From positions 219,329 to 282,963 of the forward strand of contig MGPQ01000019.1 of assembly GCA_001797465.1 (NCBI GenBank): a DNA stretch of 63,635 nucleotides. The letters run 5' to 3'. The notes under the pieces were generated by a model. That model had not been told where the DNA came from. It worked only from the letters and a program-made list of their open reading frames with translations, and did not search any database. The translations under genes were made by a program, and so were the position numbers. Below, one piece after another: positions 1-9,769 of the stretch; position 1 is the stretch's first letter, and each line of letters opens with the position of its first letter. Origin of the DNA: Deltaproteobacteria bacterium GWB2_55_19 (lineage in GTDB: Bacteria; Desulfobacterota; GWC2-55-46).

Positions 1-26
1 CTACCTTCGTCCTCTTCAATTGAGGG

Positions 27-2459
27 TCAGGGCCTTGCGGCCTTGTGCCGCGCGTTCTTGGCCTTCTTTACCTTCGAAGGCGCGGGCTTTCCGGGGGCCG
101 CCTTCTTCGGCATGCCCCTGAATATCGCCTTCAAGACCTCGTCCATGTGCTTTACGGGTATGAAGGTTAGCTGTTTCCTTATGTCCTTCGGGATCTCTTC
201 GAGGTCCTTTTTGTTGCGCTCCGGGATGATGATGGTGCGAATCTTGGCGCGGAGCGCCGCGAGACATTTTTCTTTTATGCCGCCTATGGGAAGGACCCTC
301 CCGCGGAGCGTTATCTCGCCGGTCATGGCGATGTCCTTATTTATAGGCCTCTGCGTGAGCGCCGAGATGAGCGCCGTCGCCATGGTGATGCCGGCGGACG
401 GGCCGTCCTTGGGTATGGCGCCTGACGGCACATGGATGTGCAGGTCGAGGTCCTTGTAGAAGTCGGGTTGCAAATTGAATTCCTTTGCCCTCGACCTCGC
501 GTAGCTCAGGGCCGCGTGCGCGGACTCCTTCATGACGTCGCCGAGGTGCCCGGTAAGGGTAAGCTGTCCCTTGCCGTTCATTATCGTAGCCTCGATGTGG
601 AGTATCTCTCCGCCTACCGGGGTCCAGGCAAGTCCGGTTGCCACGCCTATCTCGTCCGTCTCCTGCTCGGCCTCGGGGAGGTACTTGGGGATGCCGAGGA
701 GCTCCTGGAGGACCTTGGGCGTGATGGCCGTCAGCCCTGTCTTGCCTGAGGCGACCCTTTTGGCGACCTTCCTGCAAAGGGCGGCTACTTCTCTTTCGAG
801 GTTCCGGAGGCCGGCCTCGTGCGTGTAGCCGGAGATGACCAGCTTAAGCGTCTCGTCCTGGATGGTCAGGAGCTTTTTCGTAAGCCCGTGCTCCTTCACC
901 TGTCGCGGCACGATGTACTTTTTCGCGATCTCGAGCTTCTCTTCCTCGGTGTAGCCCGGGAGATTGATGAGCTCCATCCTGTCGAGGAGCGGCTCCGGGA
1001 TCGGGTCAGCCATGTTGGCGGTAGTAATGAACATCACCTTGGAGAGGTCAAAGGGGAGGTTCAGGTAGTGGTCGCTGAAGGCGTAGTTCTGCTCGGGGTC
1101 GAGGACCTCAAGGAGGGCCGAGGACGGGTCGCCTCTGAAGTCCATGCCGATTTTGTCTATCTCGTCCATCATGAAGACGGGGTTGTTGGTCCCGGCCTGC
1201 TTGATGCCCTGGATGATGCGTCCGGGGAGCGCGCCGACGTATGTCCGCCTGTGCCCCCTTATCTCAGCCTCGTCCTTTATTCCGCCGAGCGATATGCGGA
1301 CAAAGCCCCTGCCCATCGCCTTGGCGATCGACCTGCCGAGCGAGGTCTTGCCGACGCCCGGAGGGCCGACGAAGCAGAGTATAGGCCCCTTGGTCTTGGC
1401 CTGGAGTTTTCTTACCGCGAGGTACTCGAGTATCCTCTCTTTGATCTTCTCAAGGTCGTAGTGGTCGGTGTCGAGTACCTTTTTCGCCTTGTCAATGTCT
1501 ATGGTGTCCTTTGTCTGCTTTGACCAGGGGAGGTCCACGAGCCACTCGAGGTAGGTGCGGATCAGCGCGGCCTCAGCGGCGTCCGGGTGCATCATCTCGA
1601 GCCTGTCCGCCTGCTTGTACGCCTCTTTCTCCACCTCGGACGGCATCTTCGCCTTCCGGATCTTTTCCCTGAACTCCTCCATGTCCTCGGAGGACTCCTC
1701 GATATCGCCGAGTTCGTTCTTTATGGCGCGCATCTGCTCTCTAAGGTAATACTCGCGCTGGGTCTTGTCCATCTCCTCCTTTGCCTGGGACTGGATCTTG
1801 ACCTGCATCTGCGCGACCTGGAGCTCTTTTACGAGGAAGTCGTTGACCTTCTCAAGCCTTTTTATCGGCTCGAGGGTCTCAAGAACCGCCTGCGCCTCTT
1901 CGATCTTAAGGCCGAGGTTGGCGGCGACGAGGTCGGCCATCCTGCCGGGGTCGGTGATGTTGTCGAGCACCATCATCACTTCCTGGAATATGACCTTGCC
2001 GAGGGTGGAGAGCTTCTCGAGTTGCTCTTTCACGTTCCTCATGAGAGCCTCGACCTCGAGGGTCGGCGCGGGCGCGGGCGCCTCTTTTGTCTTCGAGATA
2101 TTTACGGTGTAAGAGGGCTTTGTCTGGGCGAAGCTCGTGACCTGGGCGCGCGTAAGCCCCTGGACGAGGATCTTCACGCGCCCGTCCGGGAGTTTAAGCA
2201 TACGCATTATCATGCAGACGGTCCCTGATGTGTAGAGGTCCTCGGGGTCCGGGTCCTCCTTTGAGATGTCCTTCTGCGTCGCGGTGAAGATGAGCCTGTC
2301 CTTAGTCAGCGCGGCGTCGACCGCGTTTATCGAGCGCTCCCTGCCAACGAATAGAGGCACTATCATGAAGGGGAATATCACCACATCCCGTACCGGCAGA
2401 AGCGGCAGCACCTCGGGTATGACGAGCTGTTCTTCTTCTCTTTTTTCTTCTTCAGCCAT
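27..2459 (-). CDS. lon: ATP-dependent protease La (Lon)
   Basis: Cytoplasmic homohexameric AAA+ serine protease that degrades misfolded and regulatory proteins. The 810-residue product has the LonA order: an N-terminal substrate-binding domain starting around [15 protein letters not shown], a coiled linker, an AAA+ module with Walker [10 protein letters not shown] near residue 360 and Walker B FMMDEID, and a protease domain. The catalytic Ser lies in PKDGPSAG (about residue 687) and the Lys in [10 protein letters not shown] (about 730). Length matches the family. The last 25 or so residues form a Lys/Ala/Pro-rich tail absent from E. coli Lon. The ATG is supported by GAGAGGA about 9 nt upstream. 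Hsp20 lies upstream on the same strand, separated by a dispersed repeat, so this is a protein quality-control neighbourhood. Confidence 0.98.
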   Translation of the reverse strand: MAEEEKREEEQLVIPEVLPLLPVRDVVIFPFMIVPLFVGRERSINAVDAALTKDRLIFTATQKDISKEDPDPEDLYTSGTVCMIMRMLKLPDGRVKILVQGLTRAQVTSFAQTKPSYTVNISKTKEAPAPAPTLEVEALMRNVKEQLEKLSTLGKVIFQEVMMVLDNITDPGRMADLVAANLGLKIEEAQAVLETLEPIKRLEKVNDFLVKELQVAQMQVKIQSQAKEEMDKTQREYYLREQMRAIKNELGDIEESSEDMEEFREKIRKAKMPSEVEKEAYKQADRLEMMHPDAAEAALIRTYLEWLVDLPWSKQTKDTIDIDKAKKVLDTDHYDLEKIKERILEYLAVRKLQAKTKGPILCFVGPPGVGKTSLGRSIAKAMGRGFVRISLGGIKDEAEIRGHRRTYVGALPGRIIQGIKQAGTNNPVFMMDEIDKIGMDFRGDPSSALLEVLDPEQNYAFSDHYLNLPFDLSKVMFITTANMADPIPEPLLDRMELINLPGYTEEEKLEIAKKYIVPRQVKEHGLTKKLLTIQDETLKLVISGYTHEAGLRNLEREVAALCRKVAKRVASGKTGLTAITPKVLQELLGIPKYLPEAEQETDEIGVATGLAWTPVGGEILHIEATIMNGKGQLTLTGHLGDVMKESAHAALSYARSRAKEFNLQPDFYKDLDLHIHVPSGAIPKDGPSAGITMATALISALTQRPINKDIAMTGEITLRGRVLPIGGIKEKCLAALRAKIRTIIIPERNKKDLEEIPKDIRKQLTFIPVKHMDEVLKAIFRGMPKKAAPGKPAPSKVKKAKNARHKAARP

Positions 2460-2487
2460 TAACGGTATCCTCTCTTTAGGCTATCTT

Positions 2488-2611
2488 TAAAAATTGTTAT
2501 TTTTCCTGATCTCTGTGTCAGGGCGTAAATATAAATGCTCACATATTCCCATATATGCCGCGCTTTTTATTTTCGCCCTTCCTTGACCTCAGAAAAAATT
2601 CCTAATTTTTA
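2488..2611. repeat. Dispersed imperfect-palindrome repeat, copy A
   Basis: About 124 bp AT-rich element between lon and hsp20. It begins TAAAAATTGTTATTTTTCC and ends GAAAAAATTCCTAATTTTTA, so its ends are imperfect inverted repeats, and the interior is also roughly palindromic (GGGCGTAAATA towards TATTTTCGCCC). Near-identical sequence recurs at 39672-39797 and, inverted, at 51633-51847. Size, terminal inverted repeats and absence of a coding frame are MITE-like; no transposase is present in the window to test this. Confidence 0.85.
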
Positions 2612-2623
2612 TAGGCAGTCTTA

Positions 2624-3079
2624 TTATATGGAATCTATCGGGACCTTCTTAGCGCTCGAGCGTTTGTCCTCTATCCTCGGGAGCGTTATCTTCAGGACGC
2701 CGTCCCTGTACGCGGCCTTCACGCGCCCGGAGTCGACGGGAAAGGGCAGGTCTATGGCCCTGAATATCCTCCCGAAGGACCGCTCCATGCAGACGTAGTT
2801 TACCTTGTCCTCCTCAAAACACTCGAATTTCAACGCCTTTATCGTGAGCGTCTGCTTGTGGAGCGTTATCTCTATCTCGTCTTTTCTCACCCCCGGCAGT
2901 TCTGTCTCTATTATAACCTCGCGCGCGTTGGAGTAGACGTCGACGTTCGGCATCTGAGTGATCGGCTCCGGGTGGCTGAGGACCCCCGTATCCTCAATGC
3001 CTTCGAATATGAACTGGTTGATGTTGTCTATCTCGACGGCAGGGCCGCCGGAGGGCTTCTTCGATGAGATCTTAGCCAT
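2624..3079 (-). CDS. Small heat-shock protein, Hsp20/alpha-crystallin family
   Basis: ATP-independent holdase chaperone that binds unfolding proteins. The product starting MAKISSKK (151 residues) has a short N-terminal arm, then an alpha-crystallin domain from about residue 45 (PNVDVYSNAREVIIETELPG) with the typical hydrophobic stretch KDEIEITLHKQTLTIKA. The C-terminus is short (KKVPIDSI) and includes an I-x-I-like tail. I chose the ATG at 3079 because it has GAGGA upstream, although the spacing is long. An in-frame GTG at 3127 would add 16 residues but shows no ribosome-binding site. It is co-oriented with lon. Confidence 0.93.
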   Translation of the reverse strand: MAKISSKKPSGGPAVEIDNINQFIFEGIEDTGVLSHPEPITQMPNVDVYSNAREVIIETELPGVRKDEIEITLHKQTLTIKALKFECFEEDKVNYVCMERSFGRIFRAIDLPFPVDSGRVKAAYRDGVLKITLPRIEDKRSSAKKVPIDSI

Positions 3080-3151
3080 AGTGTCGATTCTTTTCCTCGC
3101 GTCTTCGGTGGGAATGCTGGCGGGCACGTTGGCCCGAATATCTCAAAAGGG

Positions 3152-3216
3152 GCGCTCTCCCCGCGGCGCCGGGCGCCTCGCCTCAACCGCGTCTTGGCCC
3201 GCGCCCCGGAGAGCGC
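3152..3216. repeat. Inverted repeat between hsp20 and galU
   Basis: Arms GCGCTCTCC (3152-3160) and GGAGAGCGC (3208-3216) flank a very GC-rich interior. It sits just downstream of galU on the minus strand and could fold in RNA, but no T-run follows, so a terminator role is only possible. Confidence 0.5.
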
Positions 3217-3221
3217 GGGGC

Positions 3222-4082
3222 TCAGAGGCCGAGGTCTTTCAGGAACTTTTTGAACTCGACCTTAAGGTCGGCCCTCTTGAGGGCGAACGATACGTTGGCC
3301 TTCAAAAACCCGAGCTTGTCCCCGGCGTCGTACCGGTTGCCCTCGAACTCGTAGGCGTATATCTCCTCGGTCTCAAGGAGGTGCTTAAGGGCGTCCGTAA
3401 GCTGTATTTCCCCGCCCTTTCCAGGCGCGGTCTTCTCGAGCGCCTTGAATATGCCCGGGGTCAGGATGTACCTGCCGATTATCGCCAGGTTCGAGGGCGG
3501 GTTCTCCCTGGGTTTTTCCACGAGGTCCAGCACCCTCCAGACCCCTGGAGATACTTTTTTACCTTTAATGACGCCGTAGAGGTGGGCGTCTTTCTTGCTC
3601 ACCTTCTGGACAGCGAGGATGGATGTGCCGTATTTTTCGAAGACCCCGGCCATCTGTTTCATGGCGGGCGTCTTCGAGTCTATTATATCATCTCCGAGAA
3701 AAACGGCAAACGCCTCGTCGTTTATGAGATTTTGGGTTATGGATATGGCGTGGCCGAGCCCGAGGGGCTTTTTCTGCCGGGTGTAGGCGAAGTGGACGAG
3801 GCCGGAGACGTTCTCTATCATATTAAGGAGGTCGAGCTTGCCCTTCTCCTTGAGCAATATCTCGAGCTCAAAGGAGGTGTCGAAGTGGTCCTCTATCGCG
3901 GTCTTGCCCATGCCTGTCACGATTATCATCTCTTCCAGTCCAGAGGCCTTTGCCTCCTCGACCGCGTACTGGATGAGGGGCTTGTCCACCAGCGGGAGCA
4001 TCTCCTTGGGGATGGCCTTTGTCGCCGGCAGGAACCGCGTGCCGAAGCCCGCGGCCGGAAATACCGCTTTTTTTAGTCTCAT
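3222..4082 (-). CDS. galU: UTP-glucose-1-phosphate uridylyltransferase
   Basis: Makes UDP-glucose from UTP and glucose-1-phosphate, the precursor for cell-envelope polysaccharides. The 286-residue protein has the nucleotidyltransferase start KKAVFPAAGFGTRFLPATKA with the GxGTRxLPxTK signature, then PKEMLPLVDKPLIQYAVEEA. It also has the metal-site region VFLGDDII and VEKP, all characteristic of bacterial GalU. Length is normal. AGGGAA lies 6 nt before the ATG. It appears to be a single-gene unit followed by hsp20 and lon on the same strand. Confidence 0.97.
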   Translation of the reverse strand: MRLKKAVFPAAGFGTRFLPATKAIPKEMLPLVDKPLIQYAVEEAKASGLEEMIIVTGMGKTAIEDHFDTSFELEILLKEKGKLDLLNMIENVSGLVHFAYTRQKKPLGLGHAISITQNLINDEAFAVFLGDDIIDSKTPAMKQMAGVFEKYGTSILAVQKVSKKDAHLYGVIKGKKVSPGVWRVLDLVEKPRENPPSNLAIIGRYILTPGIFKALEKTAPGKGGEIQLTDALKHLLETEEIYAYEFEGNRYDAGDKLGFLKANVSFALKRADLKVEFKKFLKDLGL

Positions 4083-4253
4083 TTTCTATTCCCTAAAAGT
4101 GTTTATGTCCGGCGAAAGCGGAGGACGTTTTTTTCTTAGACCCCGCCCTTGCCGAAGGCCGCGCTTTCAAGTGTTGATAGTAATAAGTTTCCGGTGATAA
4201 GTCAATAGAATGGGGCGGACCCCCTCAAGGTTTTACGGAGGCCTTTATGGGTG

Positions 4254-6431
4254 TCACGCGGGTGTAAGCGAGGCGTAGCGGACCGCGAGCTTCTTTACAC
4301 CGAAGTCCTTGAAGTTGACGGTCACTTTTGTGTCGTCCCCCCTGCCGATCCGGTCCTTTATTATGCCTATGCCGAAGGACGGGTGTACGACCTTGGCCCC
4401 TATCTTCCACGGGTCAGGGGAGTCGCAGGAGTCATAAGAGGGGTTGTGCCCGACCTGGCTGTCATCCCGCGTGTAGTAGACCTCGTTCGCCGTCATGCCC
4501 GTCGCCGTCTCGGATGAAGCCGAGGAGCAGAGGATGAACTCAGGGGCTATCTCGTCTATGAATCGGGAGCGTATCTGGCGGCGGGTCTCTCCGTATACGC
4601 TCCTGGTCTTCGCCGAAAAGAGGTAGAGGTCTTCGCGCGCCCTCGTCATCCCGACGTAGCAGAGCCGCCTTTCCTCTTCGAGAGAATCCGGGTCGTTTAT
4701 CGACCTTGAATGGGGGAAAAGCCCCTCTTCCATGCCCGAGAGGAAGACCACCTTGAATTCGAGTCCCTTGGCCGAGTGGAGGGTCATGAGGGTAAGCCTG
4801 TCGGAGTCCTCCTTGTAGGCGTCTATGTCGCTTATGAGGGCTACGTGGTCGAGGAAGTCCGCGAGGCTCGAGGACTGGTACGCGGTCTCGAAGTCCTTGA
4901 TCGCCGAGATGAACTCGAAGAGGTTCTCAACCCTCTCCTGGGCCTCTTCCGAGTTCTCTTCCTGCCACATGAGCATATAGCCGGAATCCTCCAGAAGACG
5001 TAGCGCCGCCTCATGCAGGGGCGTGGCGCCGAGGTTGCGTCGAAAATCCTCGCACGCCTCGAAAAAGGCGGAGGCGCGGGTCTTGCCGAGGACGCCCCTG
5101 GCGGACGCGGCGCTCCCGGCGGCGTACAGGCTTATTCCCGACTCCCGCGCGGTCGATTGCACCCGCTCCATCGTGGCTTTGCCTATGCCGCGGGGAGGCG
5201 TGTTTATGACGCGCTGGAGGCTCAAGTCGTCGTCGGTGTTGTTCATGAGGCGAAGATAAGCGAGCGCGTCCTTTATCTCTTTTCTGTCGTAGAACCTGAC
5301 CCCGCCGACTATCGTGTACGGGATGCCCTCACGGATGAGCTCTTCTTCAAATACCCTGGACTGGGCGTTCGTCCTGTAGAATACGGCCGCGTCCTTATAC
5401 GATATCGATTTTGCCGATAGCGCGGATTTGAGCCTCTTTATGATGCGCCGAGCCTCGTCGTACTCGTTGTCGGCCTCCTCGAATGTGAGCAGTTCCCCGG
5501 CGTGGTTCTCGGTCCAGAGGGTCTTTTTCAAGCGTTGCTGGTTCCTCTCGATGACCGAATTGGCGGCCGAGAGGATGTTCTTCGTTGAGCGGTAGTTCTG
5601 CTCGAGCCGCAGGACCGTCGCGTCCGCGTAGTCCTTCTCGAATTCGAGTATGTTGGAGATGTCGGCGCCCCTCCAGGCGTATATCGACTGGTCCGGGTCT
5701 CCGACGGCAAGGAGGTTCCGGGAGCCTCCGGCGAGGAGGTTCGTGAATATGTATTGCGCCTTGTTCGTGTCCTGGTACTCGTCAACCAGTATGTAAGAAA
5801 ACCTCTCCTGGTAATTCCTTAAGAGGGCGGGGTTCTGGCGCAGAAGATTCACCGGCTCGCAGATGAGGTCGCCGAAGTCCATGCAACCCATGTCACGGAG
5901 TTTTTTCTGGTAGAGGGAGTAGACCTTCGCGACGCGCTCGGACAAAAAGTCCCGCGCGTCTGCCTTGAATTCCGAAGGATAGACGTTTTCGTTCTTCGCC
6001 CCGTTTATGCGCGCGAGTATGGCCTTCGGCGCAAAGGCCTTGTCGCTTATGTTAAGCTCCTTCATCGCCTCTTTTATTAGCGAGAGCTGGTCGTCCTCTC
6101 CGTAGACGGTCAGCGCGTCCTTAAGGCCGAAGGCCTTCGATTCGCGCCTGAGTATCCGGAGCCCGAGCGAGTGGAACGTCCCGAGCCAGAGGGACCGGGC
6201 CTCACTGCCGATAAGGCGGCCGAGCCTCTCCCGCATCTCTCCGGCGGCCTTGTTCGTGAAGGTGACGGCGAGGATGGATTCCGGCGCGATGCCCTTATGC
6301 AAAACGAGGTAGGCGATGCGGGCGGTAAGGACGCGCGTCTTGCCGCTACCGGCGCCCGCGAGTATAAGAAGGGGCCCGTCGCCGAAAGTGACCGCCTCGG
6401 CCTGGGTTGGGTTCAGGTTTTTAAGGAACAT
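4254..6431 (-). CDS. pcrA: ATP-dependent DNA helicase, UvrD/PcrA/Rep family
   Basis: SF1A 3'-5' DNA helicase for repair and for removing proteins from DNA. Visible motifs in order are Walker A AGAGSGKT (residues 25-32), DEYQDTN (motif II), VGDPDQSIYAWRGAD (III), QNYRSTKNIL (IV), LMTLHSAKGLEFKVVFL (V) and LCYVGMTRAREDLYL (VI). The C-terminus has the PcrA/UvrD Tudor-like segment VVHPSFGIGIIKDR, which in PcrA contacts RNA polymerase. I chose the ATG at 6431 (MFLKNLNPTQAEAV, 725 aa), which gives the family-typical N-terminus with AGG 10 nt upstream. An ATG at 6485 would add 18 unconserved residues and has no ribosome-binding site. Confidence 0.95.
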   Translation of the reverse strand: MFLKNLNPTQAEAVTFGDGPLLILAGAGSGKTRVLTARIAYLVLHKGIAPESILAVTFTNKAAGEMRERLGRLIGSEARSLWLGTFHSLGLRILRRESKAFGLKDALTVYGEDDQLSLIKEAMKELNISDKAFAPKAILARINGAKNENVYPSEFKADARDFLSERVAKVYSLYQKKLRDMGCMDFGDLICEPVNLLRQNPALLRNYQERFSYILVDEYQDTNKAQYIFTNLLAGGSRNLLAVGDPDQSIYAWRGADISNILEFEKDYADATVLRLEQNYRSTKNILSAANSVIERNQQRLKKTLWTENHAGELLTFEEADNEYDEARRIIKRLKSALSAKSISYKDAAVFYRTNAQSRVFEEELIREGIPYTIVGGVRFYDRKEIKDALAYLRLMNNTDDDLSLQRVINTPPRGIGKATMERVQSTARESGISLYAAGSAASARGVLGKTRASAFFEACEDFRRNLGATPLHEAALRLLEDSGYMLMWQEENSEEAQERVENLFEFISAIKDFETAYQSSSLADFLDHVALISDIDAYKEDSDRLTLMTLHSAKGLEFKVVFLSGMEEGLFPHSRSINDPDSLEEERRLCYVGMTRAREDLYLFSAKTRSVYGETRRQIRSRFIDEIAPEFILCSSASSETATGMTANEVYYTRDDSQVGHNPSYDSCDSPDPWKIGAKVVHPSFGIGIIKDRIGRGDDTKVTVNFKDFGVKKLAVRYASLTPA

Positions 6432-6561
6432 AAGAGAGCCTGCGGATACAAGAGGTCTGGAATGCGTTACACCTATTTTTAACATAAAGGGGCGGGTGTA
6501 GGCAATCGGACTTTAGCGGGGGAGGAAAGATTCGGGATATGGAGAGGTGATTTTTCATATC

Positions 6562-6598
6562 CCCTGCGCCCCCTCCCGGAAAGGGAGGGGGCGCAGGG
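6562..6598. repeat. Perfect 16-bp hairpin between pcrA and the mtnA operon
   Basis: Arms CCCTGCGCCCCCTCCC and GGGAGGGGGCGCAGGG surround a GGAAA loop. It lies just beyond the end of the minus-strand moeA-mtnA operon and upstream of pcrA. It could end the operon transcript, but no T-run follows on that strand. Confidence 0.6.
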
Positions 6599-6616
6599 AG
6601 GAGTGAGATTACCGGA

Positions 6617-6880
6617 CTACTGTTTCTGCCCCTCTTCCATCTTGTCGTAGCCGTAGAAGAGGAAATAGATGACGACGCCTAAAAGCGTTACGATCATGTA
6701 TATGCCGTTGTGGAAGAGGTACCAGGCGACGCCCCCGATGATGCCTACGGCAAAGCCGACCCAGTTGAACTTCTTTACTACCTTCGGGTCCATCTTCTTT
6801 ATGGCCTTGTCCGCCCTCTTGTAGATGAACATGAGGGCGATGAAAACACCTATGATTATCAAGAAGCCTGTTAACGTCAT
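6617..6880 (-). CDS. Small membrane protein of unknown function
   Basis: 87-residue protein I do not recognise. It has three likely membrane segments: about residues 3-20 (LTGFLIIIGVFIALMFIYK), 43-58 (VGFAVGIIGGVAWYLF) and 60-77 (GIYMIVTLLGVVIYFLF). These are separated by a basic loop (ADKAIKKMDPKVVKKFN) and followed by a short charged tail. Its ATG directly abuts the mtnA stop codon, with AAAGGGAT upstream inside mtnA, so it is translated from the moeA-mtnA message, probably coupled. No function can be assigned. Confidence 0.8.
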   Translation of the reverse strand: MTLTGFLIIIGVFIALMFIYKRADKAIKKMDPKVVKKFNWVGFAVGIIGGVAWYLFHNGIYMIVTLLGVVIYFLFYGYDKMEEGQKQ

Positions 6881-7921
6881 CTATCCCTTTCTGAAGAGCC
6901 CCTTTATGGAGCGGCCGTACGGGGCCTTTGCTACGCCCGCCTCTGTGATAATCCCCGCGACGAGTCTATTCGGGGTGACGTCGAAGGCCGGATTCCTGAC
7001 GCCTACGCCTTCTGGAGCGATCCGTTTCCCGGCCAGGTGAGTGACCTCTTTCTCGTCCCGCTCTTCTATTGGTATCCGGTCGCCGTGATTTATCTTCAAA
7101 TCAATGGTCGAGAGCGGGGCCGCGACGTAAAACGGTATGCCGTGGGCCTTGGCGAGGATGGCGACCGAATAGGTCCCGATCTTGTTGGCGACGTCGCCGT
7201 TCGCCGCTATCCTGTCGGCCCCGACTACCACGGCGTCGATGAGCCCCTTTTTCATTATGTAACCGGCCATGTTGTCGGTTATGAGGGTTACGTCTATCTT
7301 GTCTTTTTTGAGCTCCCACGCGGTGAGCCTCGCGCCCTGGAGGAAGGGCCGAGTCTCGTCGGCGATGACCTTTACTTTCTTTCCGGCCTCTATCGCGCCC
7401 CGTATGACCCCGAGCGCCGTGCCGTAACCGGCTGTGGCGAGCGCGCCTGCGTTGCAGTGCGTCAACACCGTGGAATTGTTCTTTATGAGCCTGCCGCCGT
7501 GCCTTCCTATCGAGCGGTTTATCTCGATATCATCCCTGTGTATCTCTTTTGCCTCGGCTACGAGCCTGGCCTTGAGCCTGTCTATCGGAAGCGCCTTGTT
7601 CTCCTCGGCGACCCTCTTCATACGCTCTATGCCCCAGAAGAGGTTTACGGCCGTGGGCCGGGTGGACGCGAGGAGGTCGGCTACCTTGTCGAGCTCCTTT
7701 TTGAATGACGCGTAATCCTTTGCCTTGATCTTGAGCGCGCCCAACGCCACACCCATCGCAGCGGCGACCCCTATCGCCGGCGCGCCCCTTACGACCATGT
7801 CCTTTATGGCTCCCGCGACGGCCTTATAGTCCCTGTATGTCCTGTATACCTCTTTGCCGGGGAGTATACGCTGGTCTATCATTACAACGCTTGAGTTCTT
7901 CCACTCGACTGTCCTGAACAT
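6881..7921 (-). CDS. mtnA: Methylthioribose-1-phosphate isomerase
   Basis: Isomerises 5-methylthioribose-1-phosphate to methylthioribulose-1-phosphate in methionine salvage. The 346-residue product has the family hallmarks [13 protein letters not shown] near residue 45, the catalytic-Cys segment [10 protein letters not shown], and the catalytic-Asp region [16 protein letters not shown] followed by NKIGTYSVA. The alternative in the same fold, eIF2B/ribose-1,5-bisphosphate isomerase, is less likely because of [18 protein letters not shown] lies 6 nt before the ATG. The preceding pathway enzyme, a MtnP-like phosphorylase, is encoded separately at 41139. Confidence 0.95.
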   Translation of the reverse strand: MFRTVEWKNSSVVMIDQRILPGKEVYRTYRDYKAVAGAIKDMVVRGAPAIGVAAAMGVALGALKIKAKDYASFKKELDKVADLLASTRPTAVNLFWGIERMKRVAEENKALPIDRLKARLVAEAKEIHRDDIEINRSIGRHGGRLIKNNSTVLTHCNAGALATAGYGTALGVIRGAIEAGKKVKVIADETRPFLQGARLTAWELKKDKIDVTLITDNMAGYIMKKGLIDAVVVGADRIAANGDVANKIGTYSVAILAKAHGIPFYVAAPLSTIDLKINHGDRIPIEERDEKEVTHLAGKRIAPEGVGVRNPAFDVTPNRLVAGIITEAGVAKAPYGRSIKGLFRKG

Positions 7922-7977
7922 TGGTTCTCTCCTGTACGCATGTTATAAGGAAAACGGCCTTGAGAGTATGACTTAAA

Positions 7978-9219
7978 TCAATACCCGGGGGTATCTTTCG
8001 TAAAGACAGACGGGTCGAAGGGCTGTACCTTTACTATTTCCCCGGCCTTGAAACCATCGGAATCCTTCGGGACCACTACGAACGAGTTGGCCCTGACCAT
8101 CGTGGAAATCACGCCCGATCCCTGGCCTTCGAGCGGGGTCGCGATGACGCCAGTTGAGTCTATCCTGACCTCGGCCCTTATGAAGTTCATCCTGCCGGGC
8201 TTTATCTTTATGTCTTTGGTGAGCGTTGCGTTAATGAGGGCGCCGAATATTTTTTTTCTGCCTGACATCTTCAGGAGCGCGGGGCGGACGAACTGTTCGA
8301 ACGCGACCATCGAGGAGATGGGGTTTCCGGGAAGCCCGAAGGCTGGTTTGCCGCCGATTATGCCGAAGGCGAGGGGTTTCCCCGGTTTCATCGCGACCTT
8401 CCAGAATATCATCTCGGAGCCGAGTTCCTTCAAGACGTCCTTTACGAAGTCGTAGTCTCCGACCGATACGCCGCCGGACGATATGATGGCGTCGCAGGTC
8501 ATGGCGACGGAGAGTTTTTCGCGGAGGCTCTCTTTTGTGTCGCGGGCGATGCCCAGGTTAATGGGGACCGCGCCGGAGTCCGTTGCGAGCGCTGAGAGCG
8601 CGTACCCGTTGCTGTTAGATATTTTTCCGAGGCCCGGTACTTCGTTTATGTCCACGAGCTCGTCGCCGGTCGAGAGCACGGCTACGCGCGGCCTCTTGTG
8701 GACGAGGACGAACGGAGCGCCGACTGTCGCTAGCATCGAGACCTCCGCGGGGCGGACAACTGAGCCGGCAGGGATGACTATGTCACCCTTTTTGAAGTCC
8801 TCACCGGAGCGCCTTACGTTCTCGCCCCTTCTGGCGCCCTCCTTTATGAGGACGAAGCCATCGGGGCCGCGCTCGGTCTTTTCGACCATAACGACCGCGT
8901 CGGCGCCAACTGGCACCGGAGCGCCCGTCATGATGCGGACAGCCTCGCCGTCTCCAACAAGACCCTTTGGCACCTGCCCGGCCGGGAGGTCGTAGATGAC
9001 TTTTAACTTTACGGGTAAATCTTTGGAAGCCTTTTCGATATCGGCGGATTTCAGCGCGTAGCCGTCCATCGCGGAGTTGTCCCAGGGAGGGTTGGGGCGA
9101 GTCGCGCGGATGTCTTTGCCAAGCACGCGGCCGAGCGCCGAGAGGGCGTCGACGGATTCGAGCTCCAATGGTTTTATTTCCTTCAAGATTATTTCGACGG
9201 CTGATTCGACGGTGATCAT
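7978..9219 (-). CDS. moeA: Molybdopterin molybdenumtransferase
   Basis: Inserts molybdate into adenylylated molybdopterin in molybdenum cofactor synthesis. The 413-residue protein shows MoeA motifs PPWDNSAMDGYALK near residue 45, AVLSTGDEL, the MoCF_biosynth motif ISSGGVSVGDYDFVK and MKPGKPLAFG. Domain IV lies at the C-terminus. Length and motif order are normal. It is the first gene of an apparent moeA-mtnA-small membrane protein operon. Molybdenum cofactor would serve enzymes encoded elsewhere; none is visible here. Confidence 0.96.
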   Translation of the reverse strand: MITVESAVEIILKEIKPLELESVDALSALGRVLGKDIRATRPNPPWDNSAMDGYALKSADIEKASKDLPVKLKVIYDLPAGQVPKGLVGDGEAVRIMTGAPVPVGADAVVMVEKTERGPDGFVLIKEGARRGENVRRSGEDFKKGDIVIPAGSVVRPAEVSMLATVGAPFVLVHKRPRVAVLSTGDELVDINEVPGLGKISNSNGYALSALATDSGAVPINLGIARDTKESLREKLSVAMTCDAIISSGGVSVGDYDFVKDVLKELGSEMIFWKVAMKPGKPLAFGIIGGKPAFGLPGNPISSMVAFEQFVRPALLKMSGRKKIFGALINATLTKDIKIKPGRMNFIRAEVRIDSTGVIATPLEGQGSGVISTMVRANSFVVVPKDSDGFKAGEIVKVQPFDPSVFTKDTPGY

Positions 9220-9304
9220 TATGGCACCTTTAGCGGGATTTTCAGCTAAAAGATAACACTATAAGGTTTTCAAGTAAATCCCTTTTAAGACATTCAGTCG
9301 GGAA

Positions 9305-9407
9305 GTTTCCGTGGGTTAGGTTGGCGAAGCGTAACCCAACACTGTTTTGCAGGTCTAATCTTGTTAGATCGTTGGGCTGAGCATGGCGAAGCCCAACCTA
9401 CGGAAAC
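9305..9407. repeat. Paired-hairpin repeat (GTTGGG type)
   Basis: Two adjacent hairpins, GGGTTA...TAACCC (9313-9337) and GTTGGGCT...AGCCCAAC (9371-9397), are framed by GTTTCCGT (9305) and ACGGAAAC (9400-9407). The outer ends therefore also pair. The sequence type resembles short palindromic repeats common between bacterial genes. No coding frame. Confidence 0.6.
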
Positions 9408-9423
9408 TATACGAACCTTCTGC

Positions 9424-9560
9424 CAAAGGCCCTTTTGCGCGCTCCGCGCACTTATCCGCAGGGGCTCCTAACGCTTCCTTCCCTACCCGCTCGCGCGCCC
9501 CTTAGAGCGCAAGCGTCTAATCTCCCTCGGCGCGCTCGCCTCTCCCTCCCTTATGCGTTC
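9424..9560. repeat. GC-rich dispersed intergenic repeat, copy 1
   Basis: Contains GCGCGCTCCGCGCA, then about 45 bp later GCTCGCGCGCCCCTTAGAGC, and then GCGTCTAATCTCC and CGGCGCGCTCGCCTC. The same ordered blocks recur at 32899-33050 and, inverted, at 36308-36420. It fills most of the otherwise gene-free stretch between moeA and uvrA. I see no open frame with coding character in it. Confidence 0.7.
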
Positions 9561-9625
9561 TCCGCCCTGCGCCTGTGTCTTGAGATTGCTTCGTCGCAGA
9601 TGCGCTCCTCGCAATGACAATTAGC

Positions 9626-9657
9626 CAAAGGGTTCAGTTTGCAACCTGAACCCTTTG
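9626..9657. repeat. GTTCAGG palindrome, copy 1
   Basis: Imperfect palindrome with outer arms CAAAGGGTTCAG and CTGAACCCTTTG around TTTGCAAC. It is related to 15865-15903, 32846-32872 and 36469-36489. It lies close to GC-rich repeat copy 1. Confidence 0.75.
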
Positions 9658-9769
9658 AATAGGCTGGACTAACGAGCCCCGACCTCCCCTTTCCTTCCTT
9701 CTGGAATTCCTCCCACCTTTAGGTTATACTTATAAGTTGCTCTATCCGACTTGAACGGGGTATTCGCAA

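Noticed and set aside
3152-3216. GC-rich inverted repeat called as a terminator for galU
   Set aside because: No T-run on the relevant strand and a large loop; listed only as an inverted repeat.
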